In this document: positions 1 through 6,507 of the stretch, in pieces
How the letters are laid out: each line of letters opens with the position of its first letter
Position numbering within the stretch: the first letter of the stretch is position 1
Assembly (NCBI GenBank): GCA_903910005.1
Contig: CAIVXW010000340.1
Coordinates: 1-10,869, forward strand
DNA: 10,869 nucleotides
Reading direction: 5' to 3'
Source: an uncultured Methylococcaceae bacterium
GTDB lineage: Bacteria > Pseudomonadota > Gammaproteobacteria > Methylococcales > Methylococcaceae
Translations under genes and position numbers: made by a program
The notes under the pieces: model-generated
Databases searched by the model: none
Seen by the model: only the letters and a program-made list of their open reading frames with translations
What the model was told of the DNA's origin: nothing

Positions 1-1
1 C

Positions 2-1465
2 ACCACTGATGGCAGTGAACGTGATTTTGACGTGCAACCGGCCTCCCATCCGGTAGGCACCAGTATTGAAGTCAGGGATTTGTTCTACAACACCCCGGCC
101 CGGCGCAAGTTTCTCAAATCCGATAAAACCGAGTTTGGCCATATCGAGACGCTAATCAAGCGCATGGCCCTGGCCCGGTTTGGTACCGGTTTCCGCCTGA
201 CCCACAATCAGCGTGAAATTTTTGACCTGGCTCCGGCCCTTGATACCGCCGCCATCGAGCAGCGGGTCAGCCTGTTGCTGGGGGCGCATTTTCTCAACCA
301 GGCTCTGCGGGTCGATCAGGCCGCCACCGGACTGGCCCTGGAAGGCTGGATTGGAGAACCCGCGATTGCCCGCAGCCAGGCCGATCAGCAGTATTTTTAT
401 GTCAACGGACGCCTGGTACGCGACAAGGTACTGACCAACGCGGTCAAACAAGCCTTCCAGGATGTACTCCATCCGGGGCGGCAACCGGTCTACATTCTCT
501 ATCTGGCCCTTGATCCGGCTCAGGTCGATGTCAACGCCCATCCGACCAAAATGGAGGTTCGTTTTCGCGACAGTCAATCCATTTACCGCTTTATCCTGCA
601 CAGCCTGCAACAGGTTCTGGCCACGGCCAGACCGGGGGGGATTGACCGATTGCCAGCGATACCGGCCACAGCGGAAACACCGGTTCGGCCTGGCCCGGAA
701 CCAATGCCGATGGCTCCCATGCCACGGCCAGCGGGCTCTGCGTCCTCCCGTTCCGGTTCCATGCCGGTTTTCAGGCGCGATACCGCCTCACTCAATGTCG
801 GTGAACTGACCCGGGCCTACGGCGACCTGTACGGGCCAGTGGCCGAATCCGTACCGGCAACACCGGATACTGCGACCGCCTCGCCTCCCCTTGGCTACGC
901 CCTGGCCCACCTGCACGGAGCCTTCATCCTGGCCGAAAGCAGGGGCGGACTCATCCTGGTGGATGCCCATGCCGCCCACGAACGGGTTACCTACGAGCGA
1001 CTCAAGCAGGAATACGCCCGGGGACAGATTCCGGCCCAGCCCTTGCTGCTACCGGTTCGGATTGCCGTCAGCCCCGCCGAGGCAGAACTGGCCGAAACCG
1101 TGGCCGAGTCACTGCAAGCACTGGGGGTTGATCTGGCCCGCACCGGCCCGGAAACCCTGATGCTGCGTGCCCTGCCGTCGCTGCTGGAGGCCTGTGACGG
1201 CGAGAGCCTGATCCGGGATTTGCTGTCCGATCTGGCGCAGCATGGCGACAGCCATCAAATTGAAAACCGGGTCAACGCAGTACTGGCCGCGCTGGCTTGT
1301 CACGGTTCGGTGAGGGCCAACCGTAAACTCACCCTGGCGGAGATGAACAGCCTGCTCCGGGCCATGGAAGCCACCGAACGCAGTGGACAATGCAATCACG
1401 GTCGCCCGACCTGGATCGAACTGGACCTCAAAACCCTTAACAAATTTTTCCTCCGGGGCGAATGA
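2..1465 (+). CDS. mutL: DNA mismatch repair protein MutL (C-terminal part, 5' end outside window)
   Basis: MutL couples mismatch recognition by MutS to strand removal in DNA mismatch repair. The reading frame is open from the left edge, so the N-terminal ATPase motifs lie outside. Seen here: the GTSIEVRDLFYNTPARRKF block near nt 56-112, the HPTKMEVRF motif of the transducer domain (nt 539-565), a Pro/Ser/Met-rich linker (about nt 640-890), then the C-terminal dimerisation domain. That domain carries DAHAAHERVTYE (nt 962-997), which fits the D-x-H-A-X2-E-X4-E metal site of endonuclease-type MutL, plus ACHGSVRA (from nt 1295) and CNHGRPT (from nt 1391), the other two conserved blocks of that site. 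E. coli MutL lacks this motif set, whereas Pseudomonas MutL has it, so this protein is probably a latent nicking endonuclease of the MutH-independent type. The stop is TGA at 1463-1465. No clear terminator follows. Identification is very secure. Confidence 0.97.
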   Translation, partial: TTDGSERDFDVQPASHPVGTSIEVRDLFYNTPARRKFLKSDKTEFGHIETLIKRMALARFGTGFRLTHNQREIFDLAPALDTAAIEQRVSLLLGAHFLNQALRVDQAATGLALEGWIGEPAIARSQADQQYFYVNGRLVRDKVLTNAVKQAFQDVLHPGRQPVYILYLALDPAQVDVNAHPTKMEVRFRDSQSIYRFILHSLQQVLATARPGGIDRLPAIPATAETPVRPGPEPMPMAPMPRPAGSASSRSGSMPVFRRDTASLNVGELTRAYGDLYGPVAESVPATPDTATASPPLGYALAHLHGAFILAESRGGLILVDAHAAHERVTYERLKQEYARGQIPAQPLLLPVRIAVSPAEAELAETVAESLQALGVDLARTGPETLMLRALPSLLEACDGESLIRDLLSDLAQHGDSHQIENRVNAVLAALACHGSVRANRKLTLAEMNSLLRAMEATERSGQCNHGRPTWIELDLKTLNKFFLRGE

Positions 1466-1607
1466 CGGTGCGGGATAGCCGGTCGCTGTCGTTTTAACGA
1501 CACGAAAATGGCGTATTTTCCGAACCGTTCTGGATCACCAGAATCGTTGTTGCCTGCCCCATGCCGGGGCGGACATCGTTCCACCGTCCTGAAATTCAGA
1601 GGTTTTC
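1466..1607. other. mutL to GDPD intergenic gap with three short hairpins
   Basis: Three small inverted repeats are visible: TGTCGT/ACGACA at 1487-1502, TTCTGG/CCAGAA with a 4-base loop at 1528-1543, and CTGCCCC/GGGGCGG (one G-U pair) at 1554-1572. None is followed by a convincing run of T, so I do not call a terminator. The phosphodiesterase gene is probably transcribed from its own promoter here, but no good -35/-10 pair stands out. Confidence 0.35.
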
Positions 1608-2885
1608 ATGTTTTCAAACAAAATTCTTGCGGGTGTGGCCCTGACCCTGGTCAGTGTCCTGCCCAGCCTGGCGAGCGCTGCCAAGGCACCTGCCGTACAG
1701 GTAGGTGTACGTCCGTACTTCCTGGTCGACGACATGTCACCGAGTGCGCTCAAGAAAAAGCTGCAGTCCTGCGCCAACGGCCCGTTCCGCAAATCCGAAT
1801 TCTCCATCGGCCATCGTGGTGCCCCCCTGCTGTTTCCGGAACACACCCGCGAATCGTATGAAGCGGCAGCCCGCATGGGTGCCGGCGTGCTGGAATGTGA
1901 TGTGACCTTCACCAAGGACAAGGAACTGGTTTGTCGTCACTCCCAGTGTGACCTGCACACCACCACCAACATCCTGACCAGCGATCTGGCTGACAAATGC
2001 CGCAAACCGTTCCAGCCTGCTACCTATGATGCGACCGGCAAACCGGTAACACCGGCTTCGGCGGAATGCTGCACCAGCGACATCACCCTGAAGGAATTCA
2101 AAACCCTGCGTGGCAAAATGGATGCCTCGGATTCCAAAGCCACCACGGCAGCGGCCTATCAGGGCGGTGTCGCCGGTTTCCGTACTGATCTCTACGCAGG
2201 GCCTTCCAGCGGTACCCTGATGACCTTCAGGGAGAGCGTCCAGCTCTTCAAAAAGCTGGGTGTGAAACAAACACCTGAACTTAAAAGTGCCAGCGTCCCC
2301 ATGCCGTTCGACAGCAATGGCGACGGCACCGGCGATTACAGCCAGGCCGACTACGCCCAGCAGTTGATTGACGAACTGAAGGAAGCCGGCATCAAGCCGT
2401 CCGACGTGTACCCGCAGTCGTTTGATCTGAAGGATGTGCTTTACTGGATCAATAACGAATCGGAATTCGGCCAGCAGGCGGTTTATCTGGACAGTGCCGA
2501 TCCGACTGCAAGCCCGGCCATTCCTGTACCCACCCGGGAGCAGATGCAGCAACTGGTTGATCAGGGCGTCAAGATCTGGGCACCGCCGACCTGGGTTCTG
2601 CTGTCGGTCAAGGATAACAAGATCGTTCCCTCACAGGCCGCGCTGGATGCCAAGGCAGTGGGACTCAAGATCATTACCTGGACCCTGGAACGCTCCGGCC
2701 AACTGGCGGATGGCGATGGCGGCTGGTACTACCTGTCCCTGGGTGACGTACTGAAAGACCGCAAGAACGAAGGGGTCACCATGGAAGCACTGGATGTTCT
2801 GGCCAGGCAGGTCGGTGTACTCGGCGTCTTTGCAGACTGGCCCGGTACCGTGACCTACTACGCCAACTGCATGAAAATGGACTGA
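1608..2885 (+). CDS. Secreted glycerophosphodiester phosphodiesterase-family protein
   Basis: This 425-residue protein belongs to the GDPD TIM-barrel family, which hydrolyses glycerophosphodiesters to glycerol-3-phosphate and an alcohol. A Sec signal peptide is visible at residues 1-24 (hydrophobic LAGVALTLVSVLPSL, then ASA before AKAP), so it acts in the periplasm or outside. Family residues are present: H69-R70-G71, E78, E96 and D98 (LECDV), H111 as the likely second catalytic His, E224/K226, and the terminal FADWP block at 408-412. Unusual features are eight cysteines in the mature part (55, 97, 109, 114, 131, 154, 155, 421), an insert between about 115 and 205, and an EF-hand-like acidic loop at 235-243 (D-x-N-x-D-G-x-G-D). 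At 425 residues it is longer than typical single-domain GDPDs (about 250-350). The ATG start is supported by CAGAGG at 1597-1602, five bases upstream. Substrate is not determined; phospholipid-derived phosphodiesters are likely. Confidence 0.88.
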   Translation: MFSNKILAGVALTLVSVLPSLASAAKAPAVQVGVRPYFLVDDMSPSALKKKLQSCANGPFRKSEFSIGHRGAPLLFPEHTRESYEAAARMGAGVLECDVTFTKDKELVCRHSQCDLHTTTNILTSDLADKCRKPFQPATYDATGKPVTPASAECCTSDITLKEFKTLRGKMDASDSKATTAAAYQGGVAGFRTDLYAGPSSGTLMTFRESVQLFKKLGVKQTPELKSASVPMPFDSNGDGTGDYSQADYAQQLIDELKEAGIKPSDVYPQSFDLKDVLYWINNESEFGQQAVYLDSADPTASPAIPVPTREQMQQLVDQGVKIWAPPTWVLLSVKDNKIVPSQAALDAKAVGLKIITWTLERSGQLADGDGGWYYLSLGDVLKDRKNEGVTMEALDVLARQVGVLGVFADWPGTVTYYANCMKMD

Positions 2886-2904
2886 TTGGTTCAGTAGATG
2901 ACTA

Positions 2905-2939
2905 AACCCCGGGGTCATGGATTGATCCCGGGGTTTTTT
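2905..2939 (+). terminator. Strong rho-independent terminator after the phosphodiesterase gene
   Basis: A 13-bp stem (2905-2917 with 2923-2935, one G-U pair) with the 5-base loop TGGAT is followed by six T at 2934-2939. It lies 19 bases after the phosphodiesterase stop and between two convergent genes. Read on the minus strand the stem is followed by only three T, so it may also act, less efficiently, for the EAL/GGDEF gene that ends at 2949. Confidence 0.92.
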
Positions 2940-2948
2940 GTGGGTGGA

Positions 2949-4727
2949 TTACAGCCCGGAGCTGGATGCAAGCGGCTGCCCGGCTGTGTACGCGACCCTG
3001 TGCAGGGAGTTGCCATCGGTTTGCTTGGCCGCCTTTTTGGCAATTGAAGCGATTTCAGCGATGCGTTCCAGGGTAACCTGCTCATAGTCATCATCCACCG
3101 AAATGGCTCCCACGGACAGGGTAACCAGGGGAAAATCCCTCATCTGACCAAACCGGTCACGGGCCATGATGGATCCGCGGGTTCTGTCTTCCTCGCTGTA
3201 GTAATGGGGAACGATTTCTGCCAGCTTGACGAAAAGCCGGTCACAGCGGGCCAGCCAGTCATCTTCCCTGAACAATACAATAAAGTCATCCCCCCCGATA
3301 TGTCCTACGAAATTTTGCTCGGTTTCACAGATTTCCACCAATAACCGCCCGGCCAGACGTATGATTTCGTCGCCGCGATGATACCCGTAGACGTCATTGT
3401 AGGCCTTGAAATTATCCAGATCACAGTAGGCCAGATGGAACGGTTCTGCGGTTTGAATGCACTCATCCAGTTTCTGCTGAATAATGACGTTGCCGGGCAG
3501 CAGCGTCAGCGGATTGGCATAGCGTGCCCGGGTAATCTGCATGTCGGTGATGGCACTCAGCAAATCCAGCAACAACCCCTTGCCGGTTACTTTGCCCCGG
3601 TTAGTAATGATGAATTCATCAATGTAATGATCATGGGTATTGGTAATCGACCGGCTGGCCTCCTCCAGCGAGGTAGTTTGATCGAAAATAAAGGAAGACC
3701 GCCGGATGAACTGGCGTATGGGCTTGCGGGCAAATAATTCGCGCCCGTAGCGTTGCACCAGGATGTTGAGCAAATCCGGGCGCAACACCAAACCCAACGG
3801 AGTACCCTCATCGTCGATCAGGGCAACCGACTTCAGGTTGTCATCGTCAATGAATATTTGCTCCACATCCTGCAGCAGGGTCGAGTCGTGGACAGATACG
3901 ACCCCTTTCAGCAACCGCGACACCCTGGGGATGCTACTGCGATGGGAACGCCGGGGACGATCGCTCAGTTTTTGCAGGTCAATGGCGGGTTCAGGCAGGG
4001 GATTGGCCGGTGCAAAGAATTCACCCAGCGCAAACCTGACCCCCAGGTTTCTGGCGATGGCATACGCATCCGCGCTGCCGACTTCCCTGATAACCACCTG
4101 ACTACGGGTGATTTTGGCGATTTCCACAATACAGGACACATACCGCCGGAATGCGGCCTCGGTGCCCTGGTTTTGTTCACCGTGGGGCTGGATACGGATG
4201 AAGTCGGGACAAAATCCGACCCAGGATTGCAGCCCGGACATTTCGCCAGGGCGGTCGTCCACCCCGATTTTACAGCCGGTGTCCCGGTACGGCTGCAGCA
4301 AGCCGGTCAGAGCCATCAGGGTTGGCAGGGAGTCGGCGTCGTTTGGTGAGACAATGATCCGATCAGGACTGATGCCCTGGTTCTTCAGGATTTTCTGCAC
4401 ATCTGTTGCGCCAAATCCGGCCTGTGTCAGGGCGTGAAGCGGCAGGTTGAGAAAAATCTGGCCGGATAATTCCGGGGTGTTGAATGGCTCCATGACTTTC
4501 CTGATGTACAATCGGGTCAGATCGGTGAGACGGTCAAACTCCACTGCCGCGTTTTGCAAGGCCTCGCGGGAACGAAGCAGGGTTGCTTCCCGTCCGTGCA
4601 TGGATGCCTCGTAGCCCATGACCTTTTGCTGACCAAAGTCTATCACCGGTTGAAACAGGACAGAGAGCAAGCCGTTGTCCAGAATGTGATTGAGGAGATT
4701 CCTGCGATTAGCTTTCAAGGTATCCAT
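2949..4727 (-). CDS. EAL-CBS-CBS-GGDEF c-di-GMP signalling protein (EAL degenerate)
   Basis: This 592-residue cytoplasmic protein has no signal peptide or membrane segment. Order of domains: an EAL-type domain (about 10-250), two CBS modules (about 274-395) and a C-terminal GGDEF domain (about 405-580). The EAL signature is eroded: YEAS at 39-42 instead of E-A/V-L, VDDRPG at 156-161 in place of DDFGTG, and R178 (DFIRIQ) where the catalytic Lys is expected. Phosphodiesterase activity is therefore doubtful, and this part may bind or sense. The GGDEF part keeps DLDNFKAYND (436-445) and has GGDDF at 478-482, a conservative change of the fourth residue. No RxxD inhibitory I-site precedes it, so cyclase activity without product inhibition is possible. 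CBS pairs usually bind adenine nucleotides. The ATG at 4725-4727 has only a weak ribosome site. The gene is divergent from the broken c-di-GMP-type fragment at 5093. Architecture is secure; enzymatic direction is inference. Confidence 0.9.
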   Translation of the reverse strand: MDTLKANRRNLLNHILDNGLLSVLFQPVIDFGQQKVMGYEASMHGREATLLRSREALQNAAVEFDRLTDLTRLYIRKVMEPFNTPELSGQIFLNLPLHALTQAGFGATDVQKILKNQGISPDRIIVSPNDADSLPTLMALTGLLQPYRDTGCKIGVDDRPGEMSGLQSWVGFCPDFIRIQPHGEQNQGTEAAFRRYVSCIVEIAKITRSQVVIREVGSADAYAIARNLGVRFALGEFFAPANPLPEPAIDLQKLSDRPRRSHRSSIPRVSRLLKGVVSVHDSTLLQDVEQIFIDDDNLKSVALIDDEGTPLGLVLRPDLLNILVQRYGRELFARKPIRQFIRRSSFIFDQTTSLEEASRSITNTHDHYIDEFIITNRGKVTGKGLLLDLLSAITDMQITRARYANPLTLLPGNVIIQQKLDECIQTAEPFHLAYCDLDNFKAYNDVYGYHRGDEIIRLAGRLLVEICETEQNFVGHIGGDDFIVLFREDDWLARCDRLFVKLAEIVPHYYSEEDRTRGSIMARDRFGQMRDFPLVTLSVGAISVDDDYEQVTLERIAEIASIAKKAAKQTDGNSLHRVAYTAGQPLASSSGL

Positions 4728-5092
4728 GGTGTTACCGTGAAGGAATGGAGTAAGACGCCCTGACTACAAGCCGTTCGGCTGAGTCTGTCTGGAGTAAGTC
4801 TGACGGTAAGGCCGTGCGCCAGGCGACCTCGGCATCTTCACAAACAATGGTTACCGGAAGCCGGAATTTTGTAACAGGAAATGGATAGTCTCCCTGCCCG
4901 GCGTTCCATCCGGGGCCGGTGTGGCGGATGAAGCCCTGTCGGCGTCCAGCCGAACCCTGGGTAGACCAAATCCGCGCCGGTTGCCAGCGTCGTTCAGCCC
5001 GCATCCCGCCAGATCAACGGCTAATCCCGGCCAGAGGAGGGCCAGAACCCCACCAGCCCATTGATATTTTCCCTGATTCTGTTTTTTTTGGT
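4728..5092. other. Intergenic gap between divergent genes
   Basis: No convincing gene is seen in these 365 bases. Frames on the minus strand remain open (for example 4732-5004), but their proteins have no recognisable motif. Visible elements are a 9-base direct repeat TGGAGTAAG at 4746-4754 and 4790-4798 upstream of the EAL/GGDEF gene, the small palindrome AGCCGTTCGGCT at 4769-4780, and a run of eight T at 5082-5089. The gap must contain the promoter of the minus-strand gene and, formerly, that of the plus-strand fragment. I cannot place either one with confidence. Confidence 0.5.
4746..4798. repeat. Paired 9-base direct repeat upstream of the EAL/GGDEF gene
   Basis: TGGAGTAAG occurs at 4746-4754 and again at 4790-4798, starts 44 bases apart (about four helical turns), 19 and 63 bases upstream of the minus-strand start codon. 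It could be a pair of regulator sites controlling that gene. It could also be chance at this length. Confidence 0.3.
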
Positions 5093-5221
5093 ATGGCCAT
5101 CCCTCTGACCCGTATTCAAGCCCGCGATTTGCCGACCGGCAACCCCCTCCCCTACCCTGTGTTCTCAAAATCCGGCCGATTGCTGCTGGCCAAGGGCTGT
5201 CTCTTTCCGGAACCGGCTTGA
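5093..5221 (+). pseudogene. Truncated N-terminus of a PilZ/HD-GYP-type c-di-GMP protein
   Basis: The ATG at 5093 opens a 42-codon frame ending in TGA at 5219-5221. Its product contains RDLPTGNPLPYPVFSKSG followed by RLLLAKGCLF. The pattern 'G-x-PLP-[FWY]-x-[VL]-[FY]-x-x-x-G-x-LLL-x-[KR]-G' is, from memory, common at the N-termini of proteobacterial PilZ-domain and HD-GYP-related proteins of well over 150 residues. Here the protein ends directly after this block, and the DNA becomes cmr6 in another frame at about 5212-5220. I therefore read it as the 5' stump of a gene cut by a deletion or insertion. There is no good Shine-Dalgarno site before the ATG. If still translated, its TGA overlaps the TTG of cmr6 (TTGA), which would couple the two. 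Family placement is moderate; truncation is inference from the abrupt end. Confidence 0.55.
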
Positions 5222-6075
5222 CCGGCAATACCCAGGAACTCGAACGTCAGGCCATCGCCCTGATCCAGCGGGTGCGGTGGCTGGACGGTACGGTGGAGGG
5301 CTTCAAAAGCGACTGGCATTTTGCCACAGGTCTCGGCAATCCTCATCCGGTCGAAAATGGCTTTCTCTGGCATCCCACCCTGGGCGTGCCGTACCTGCCC
5401 GGTTCTTCGGTGAAGGGACTGGTGCGGGCCTGGGTGGAACACTGGGACGACAGCCTGACGCCTGACGCCAAAACAGCCCGCTGCCGTGACTGGTTCGGCA
5501 CCGAGGTCAAAAGCGATGTACCGGAACAAACCGGCCAGCTCATCTTTTTTGACGCCCTGCCCATGGAACGGGTGACCCTGGTGCAGGATGTGATGACCCC
5601 GCACTATGGCGACTGGTATGAAAAGGGTAGCAAAATCAAGACTACCGGAGACATCGAACACGCTCCCGCCGACTGGCATGATCCCGTTCCGGTGCCGTTT
5701 CTGGTCATCAAAAACGCCCACTGGCTATTCGCCATCGCTCCGCGTAACCCGGAAAATGCCGCCGCAGCCACCGAAGCAATGCAGGCATTGCAACAGGCAC
5801 TGGAATGGCTGGGAGCCGGTGCCAAAACGGCAGTGGGGTATGGGCGGATGGTTGCGGAAAAAGACGAAGAACCCGTCAAGGCACTCAGGGAGAAGACGGT
5901 GAAAGTTTCCGCCAGCGCCGAACAGCAGCGCATTGTGGCCATTGAAAAACTGATTACCCCGGCGAACCAGGGTAGAGGTAGAGGGCACGACTTGTATCAG
6001 AAAACCGGTCAAATTATTCAGGAAGCGGCCAATTGGCCCGCCGAAGACCGGACGCAGTTAAGAAACGTGGCCTAG
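5218..6075 (+). CDS. cmr6: Orphan type III-B CRISPR RAMP protein Cmr6 (probably truncated)
   Basis: Cmr6 is a Cas7-like RAMP subunit near the head of the type III-B (Cmr) interference complex, which cuts foreign RNA and activates Cas10. Residues 37-71 (TGLGNPHPVENGF, then LGVPYLPGSSVKGLVRAW) form the hallmark Cmr6/RAMP block, and GAGAKTAVGYGR at 199-210 is the C-terminal glycine-rich RAMP loop. The protein is 285 residues. The hallmark block sits only 36 residues from the start, whereas bacterial Cmr6 proteins, as I recall them, usually have a longer segment before it, so the N-terminus is probably lost. The tail after WPAEDRTQLRNVA may also be short. The TTG at 5218 is the first usable start in a frame open from 5074. 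No cmr1-5, cas6, cas1 or cas2 lies nearby, so no Cmr complex can be built from this locus alone. It may be a decaying gene or serve a Cmr system elsewhere. Confidence 0.85.
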   Translation: MTGNTQELERQAIALIQRVRWLDGTVEGFKSDWHFATGLGNPHPVENGFLWHPTLGVPYLPGSSVKGLVRAWVEHWDDSLTPDAKTARCRDWFGTEVKSDVPEQTGQLIFFDALPMERVTLVQDVMTPHYGDWYEKGSKIKTTGDIEHAPADWHDPVPVPFLVIKNAHWLFAIAPRNPENAAAATEAMQALQQALEWLGAGAKTAVGYGRMVAEKDEEPVKALREKTVKVSASAEQQRIVAIEKLITPANQGRGRGHDLYQKTGQIIQEAANWPAEDRTQLRNVA

Positions 6076-6219
6076 GCATAAAAGAGGCCGATTACAGAAA
6101 GCTGCTGAGACCCCTGTGAGTTTTATTGCTCTCAAATACTCCTGTCGGCCTCCAGTAGTGGACACACGGAATGCACTTCGACGTGGTATTTTACCTGGCT
6201 GGACACTGCAGAGCTTGTT
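6076..6219. other. Non-coding stretch after cmr6
   Basis: No recognisable gene or repeat is seen in these 144 bases. Frames here are short and without motifs. A 5-bp inverted repeat (GGCCT/AGGCC, 6069-6089) brackets the cmr6 stop but has no T run, so it is not called a terminator. The segment may contain eroded Cas-locus sequence. Confidence 0.4.
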
Positions 6220-6264
6220 CCTTCGGGTTCTGATCATGGTGAGCCTGTCGAACCATCAAGAAGG
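6220..6264. repeat. Dispersed palindromic intergenic repeat (GAGCCTGTCGAACCA type)
   Basis: The core TGGTGAGCCTGTCGAACCA (6238-6255 and one flanking base) matches a short dispersed intergenic repeat common in many proteobacterial genomes. It is nested in two inverted repeats: ATGGT/ACCAT (6236-6240 with 6252-6256) and outer CCTTC/GAAGG (6220-6224 with 6260-6264), which could form a two-step hairpin. It explains why a frame across this region reads as MVSLSNHQ-like protein, a familiar false ORF. The family identification is from memory of the motif. Confidence 0.6.
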
Positions 6265-6273
6265 CCAGGCCGT

Positions 6274-6303
6274 TTGCACAAATGCCAAAGTTTTCGTTAT
6301 GAT
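6274..6303 (+). promoter_or_regulatory. Candidate sigma70 promoter in the leader-like region
   Basis: TATGAT at 6298-6303 matches five of six bases of the -10 consensus. A weak -35, TTGCAC at 6274-6279, lies 18 bases before it. A transcript would start near 6310 and run through the inverted repeat at 6331 toward the CRISPR-type repeat. Support is from base pattern only. Confidence 0.35.
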
Positions 6304-6330
6304 CACAAAAAATAGCCAGCCCTCCTTTTT

Positions 6331-6373
6331 GCGCGAACCCCAAGCTGTTGTGAAAACCCGGGGGGGTTCGCGC
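6331..6373. repeat. Perfect 11-bp inverted repeat, 21-base loop
   Basis: GCGCGAACCCC at 6331-6341 pairs exactly with GGGGTTCGCGC at 6363-6373. The right arm is partly repeated in direct orientation at 6453-6463. It is preceded by five T and not followed by T, so it is not a forward terminator; on the minus strand the stem is followed by A-rich sequence read as AAAAAGGAGG, so it is not a reverse one either. It is more likely a protein-binding or structural element of the leader-like region. Confidence 0.7.
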
Positions 6374-6462
6374 ATCGCCAGAACCCAGTGTTTATGCGGG
6401 TTCAGGCTCGACCGCACGCCTGGATCAGGGCGGAGACAGGCAAAAAAACTGAGGTTCGCGCA

Positions 6463-6490
6463 TTTACCCGATTTCAGCCTGTGCTATCAT
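6463..6490 (+). promoter_or_regulatory. Candidate promoter just upstream of the CRISPR-type repeat and SulP gene
   Basis: An extended -10 (TGCTATCAT, with TATCAT at 6485-6490) is preceded by TTTACC at 6463-6468, 16 bases upstream. Transcription would begin near 6497, about 11 bases before the repeat and 65 bases before the SulP start codon. This is where an array promoter would be placed, and it is now the nearest visible promoter for the transporter. Assigned from consensus similarity only. Confidence 0.45.
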
Positions 6491-6507
6491 GGCCTCGCAG
6501 CCACGCT

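Larger units (their letters stand above)
6300..6507 (+). promoter_or_regulatory. CRISPR leader-like segment
   Basis: This non-coding stretch lies immediately upstream of the solitary repeat, on the side where a leader is expected given the repeat's handle orientation. It contains a perfect 11-bp inverted repeat GCGCGAACCCC/GGGGTTCGCGC (6331-6341 with 6363-6373), a second copy of GGTTCGCGCAT (first at 6365-6375, again at 6453-6463), A/T runs (6307-6312, 6326-6330, 6442-6448) and a promoter-like element just before the repeat. Such features are compatible with a leader that binds Cas1-Cas2/IHF-type factors and starts pre-crRNA synthesis. The leader call is inference from position and structure, not from a matched family. 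Confidence 0.5.

Noticed and set aside
1737..2552. 271-codon minus-strand frame opposite the phosphodiesterase gene
   Set aside because: It lies wholly inside a gene with a ribosome site, signal peptide and catalytic residues, and shows no domain of its own.
4645..4657. GGTTGAAAC in the EAL/GGDEF gene, similar to the end of the CRISPR-type repeat
   Set aside because: It lies inside a conserved coding region without the hairpin, so it is a chance short match.
4732..5004. Open frame of 90 codons on the minus strand ending five bases before the EAL/GGDEF start
   Set aside because: The position would suit an upstream operon gene, but the protein has no recognisable motif, no clear start signal and Arg/Trp-rich composition typical of a shadow frame.
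4851..5228. Minus-strand frame with a lipobox-like segment (LALLWPGLAVDLAGCG)
   Set aside because: The hydrophobic stretch lies 60 or more residues into the frame, overlaps the better supported plus-strand fragment at 5093-5221, and has no ribosome site at a suitable internal start.
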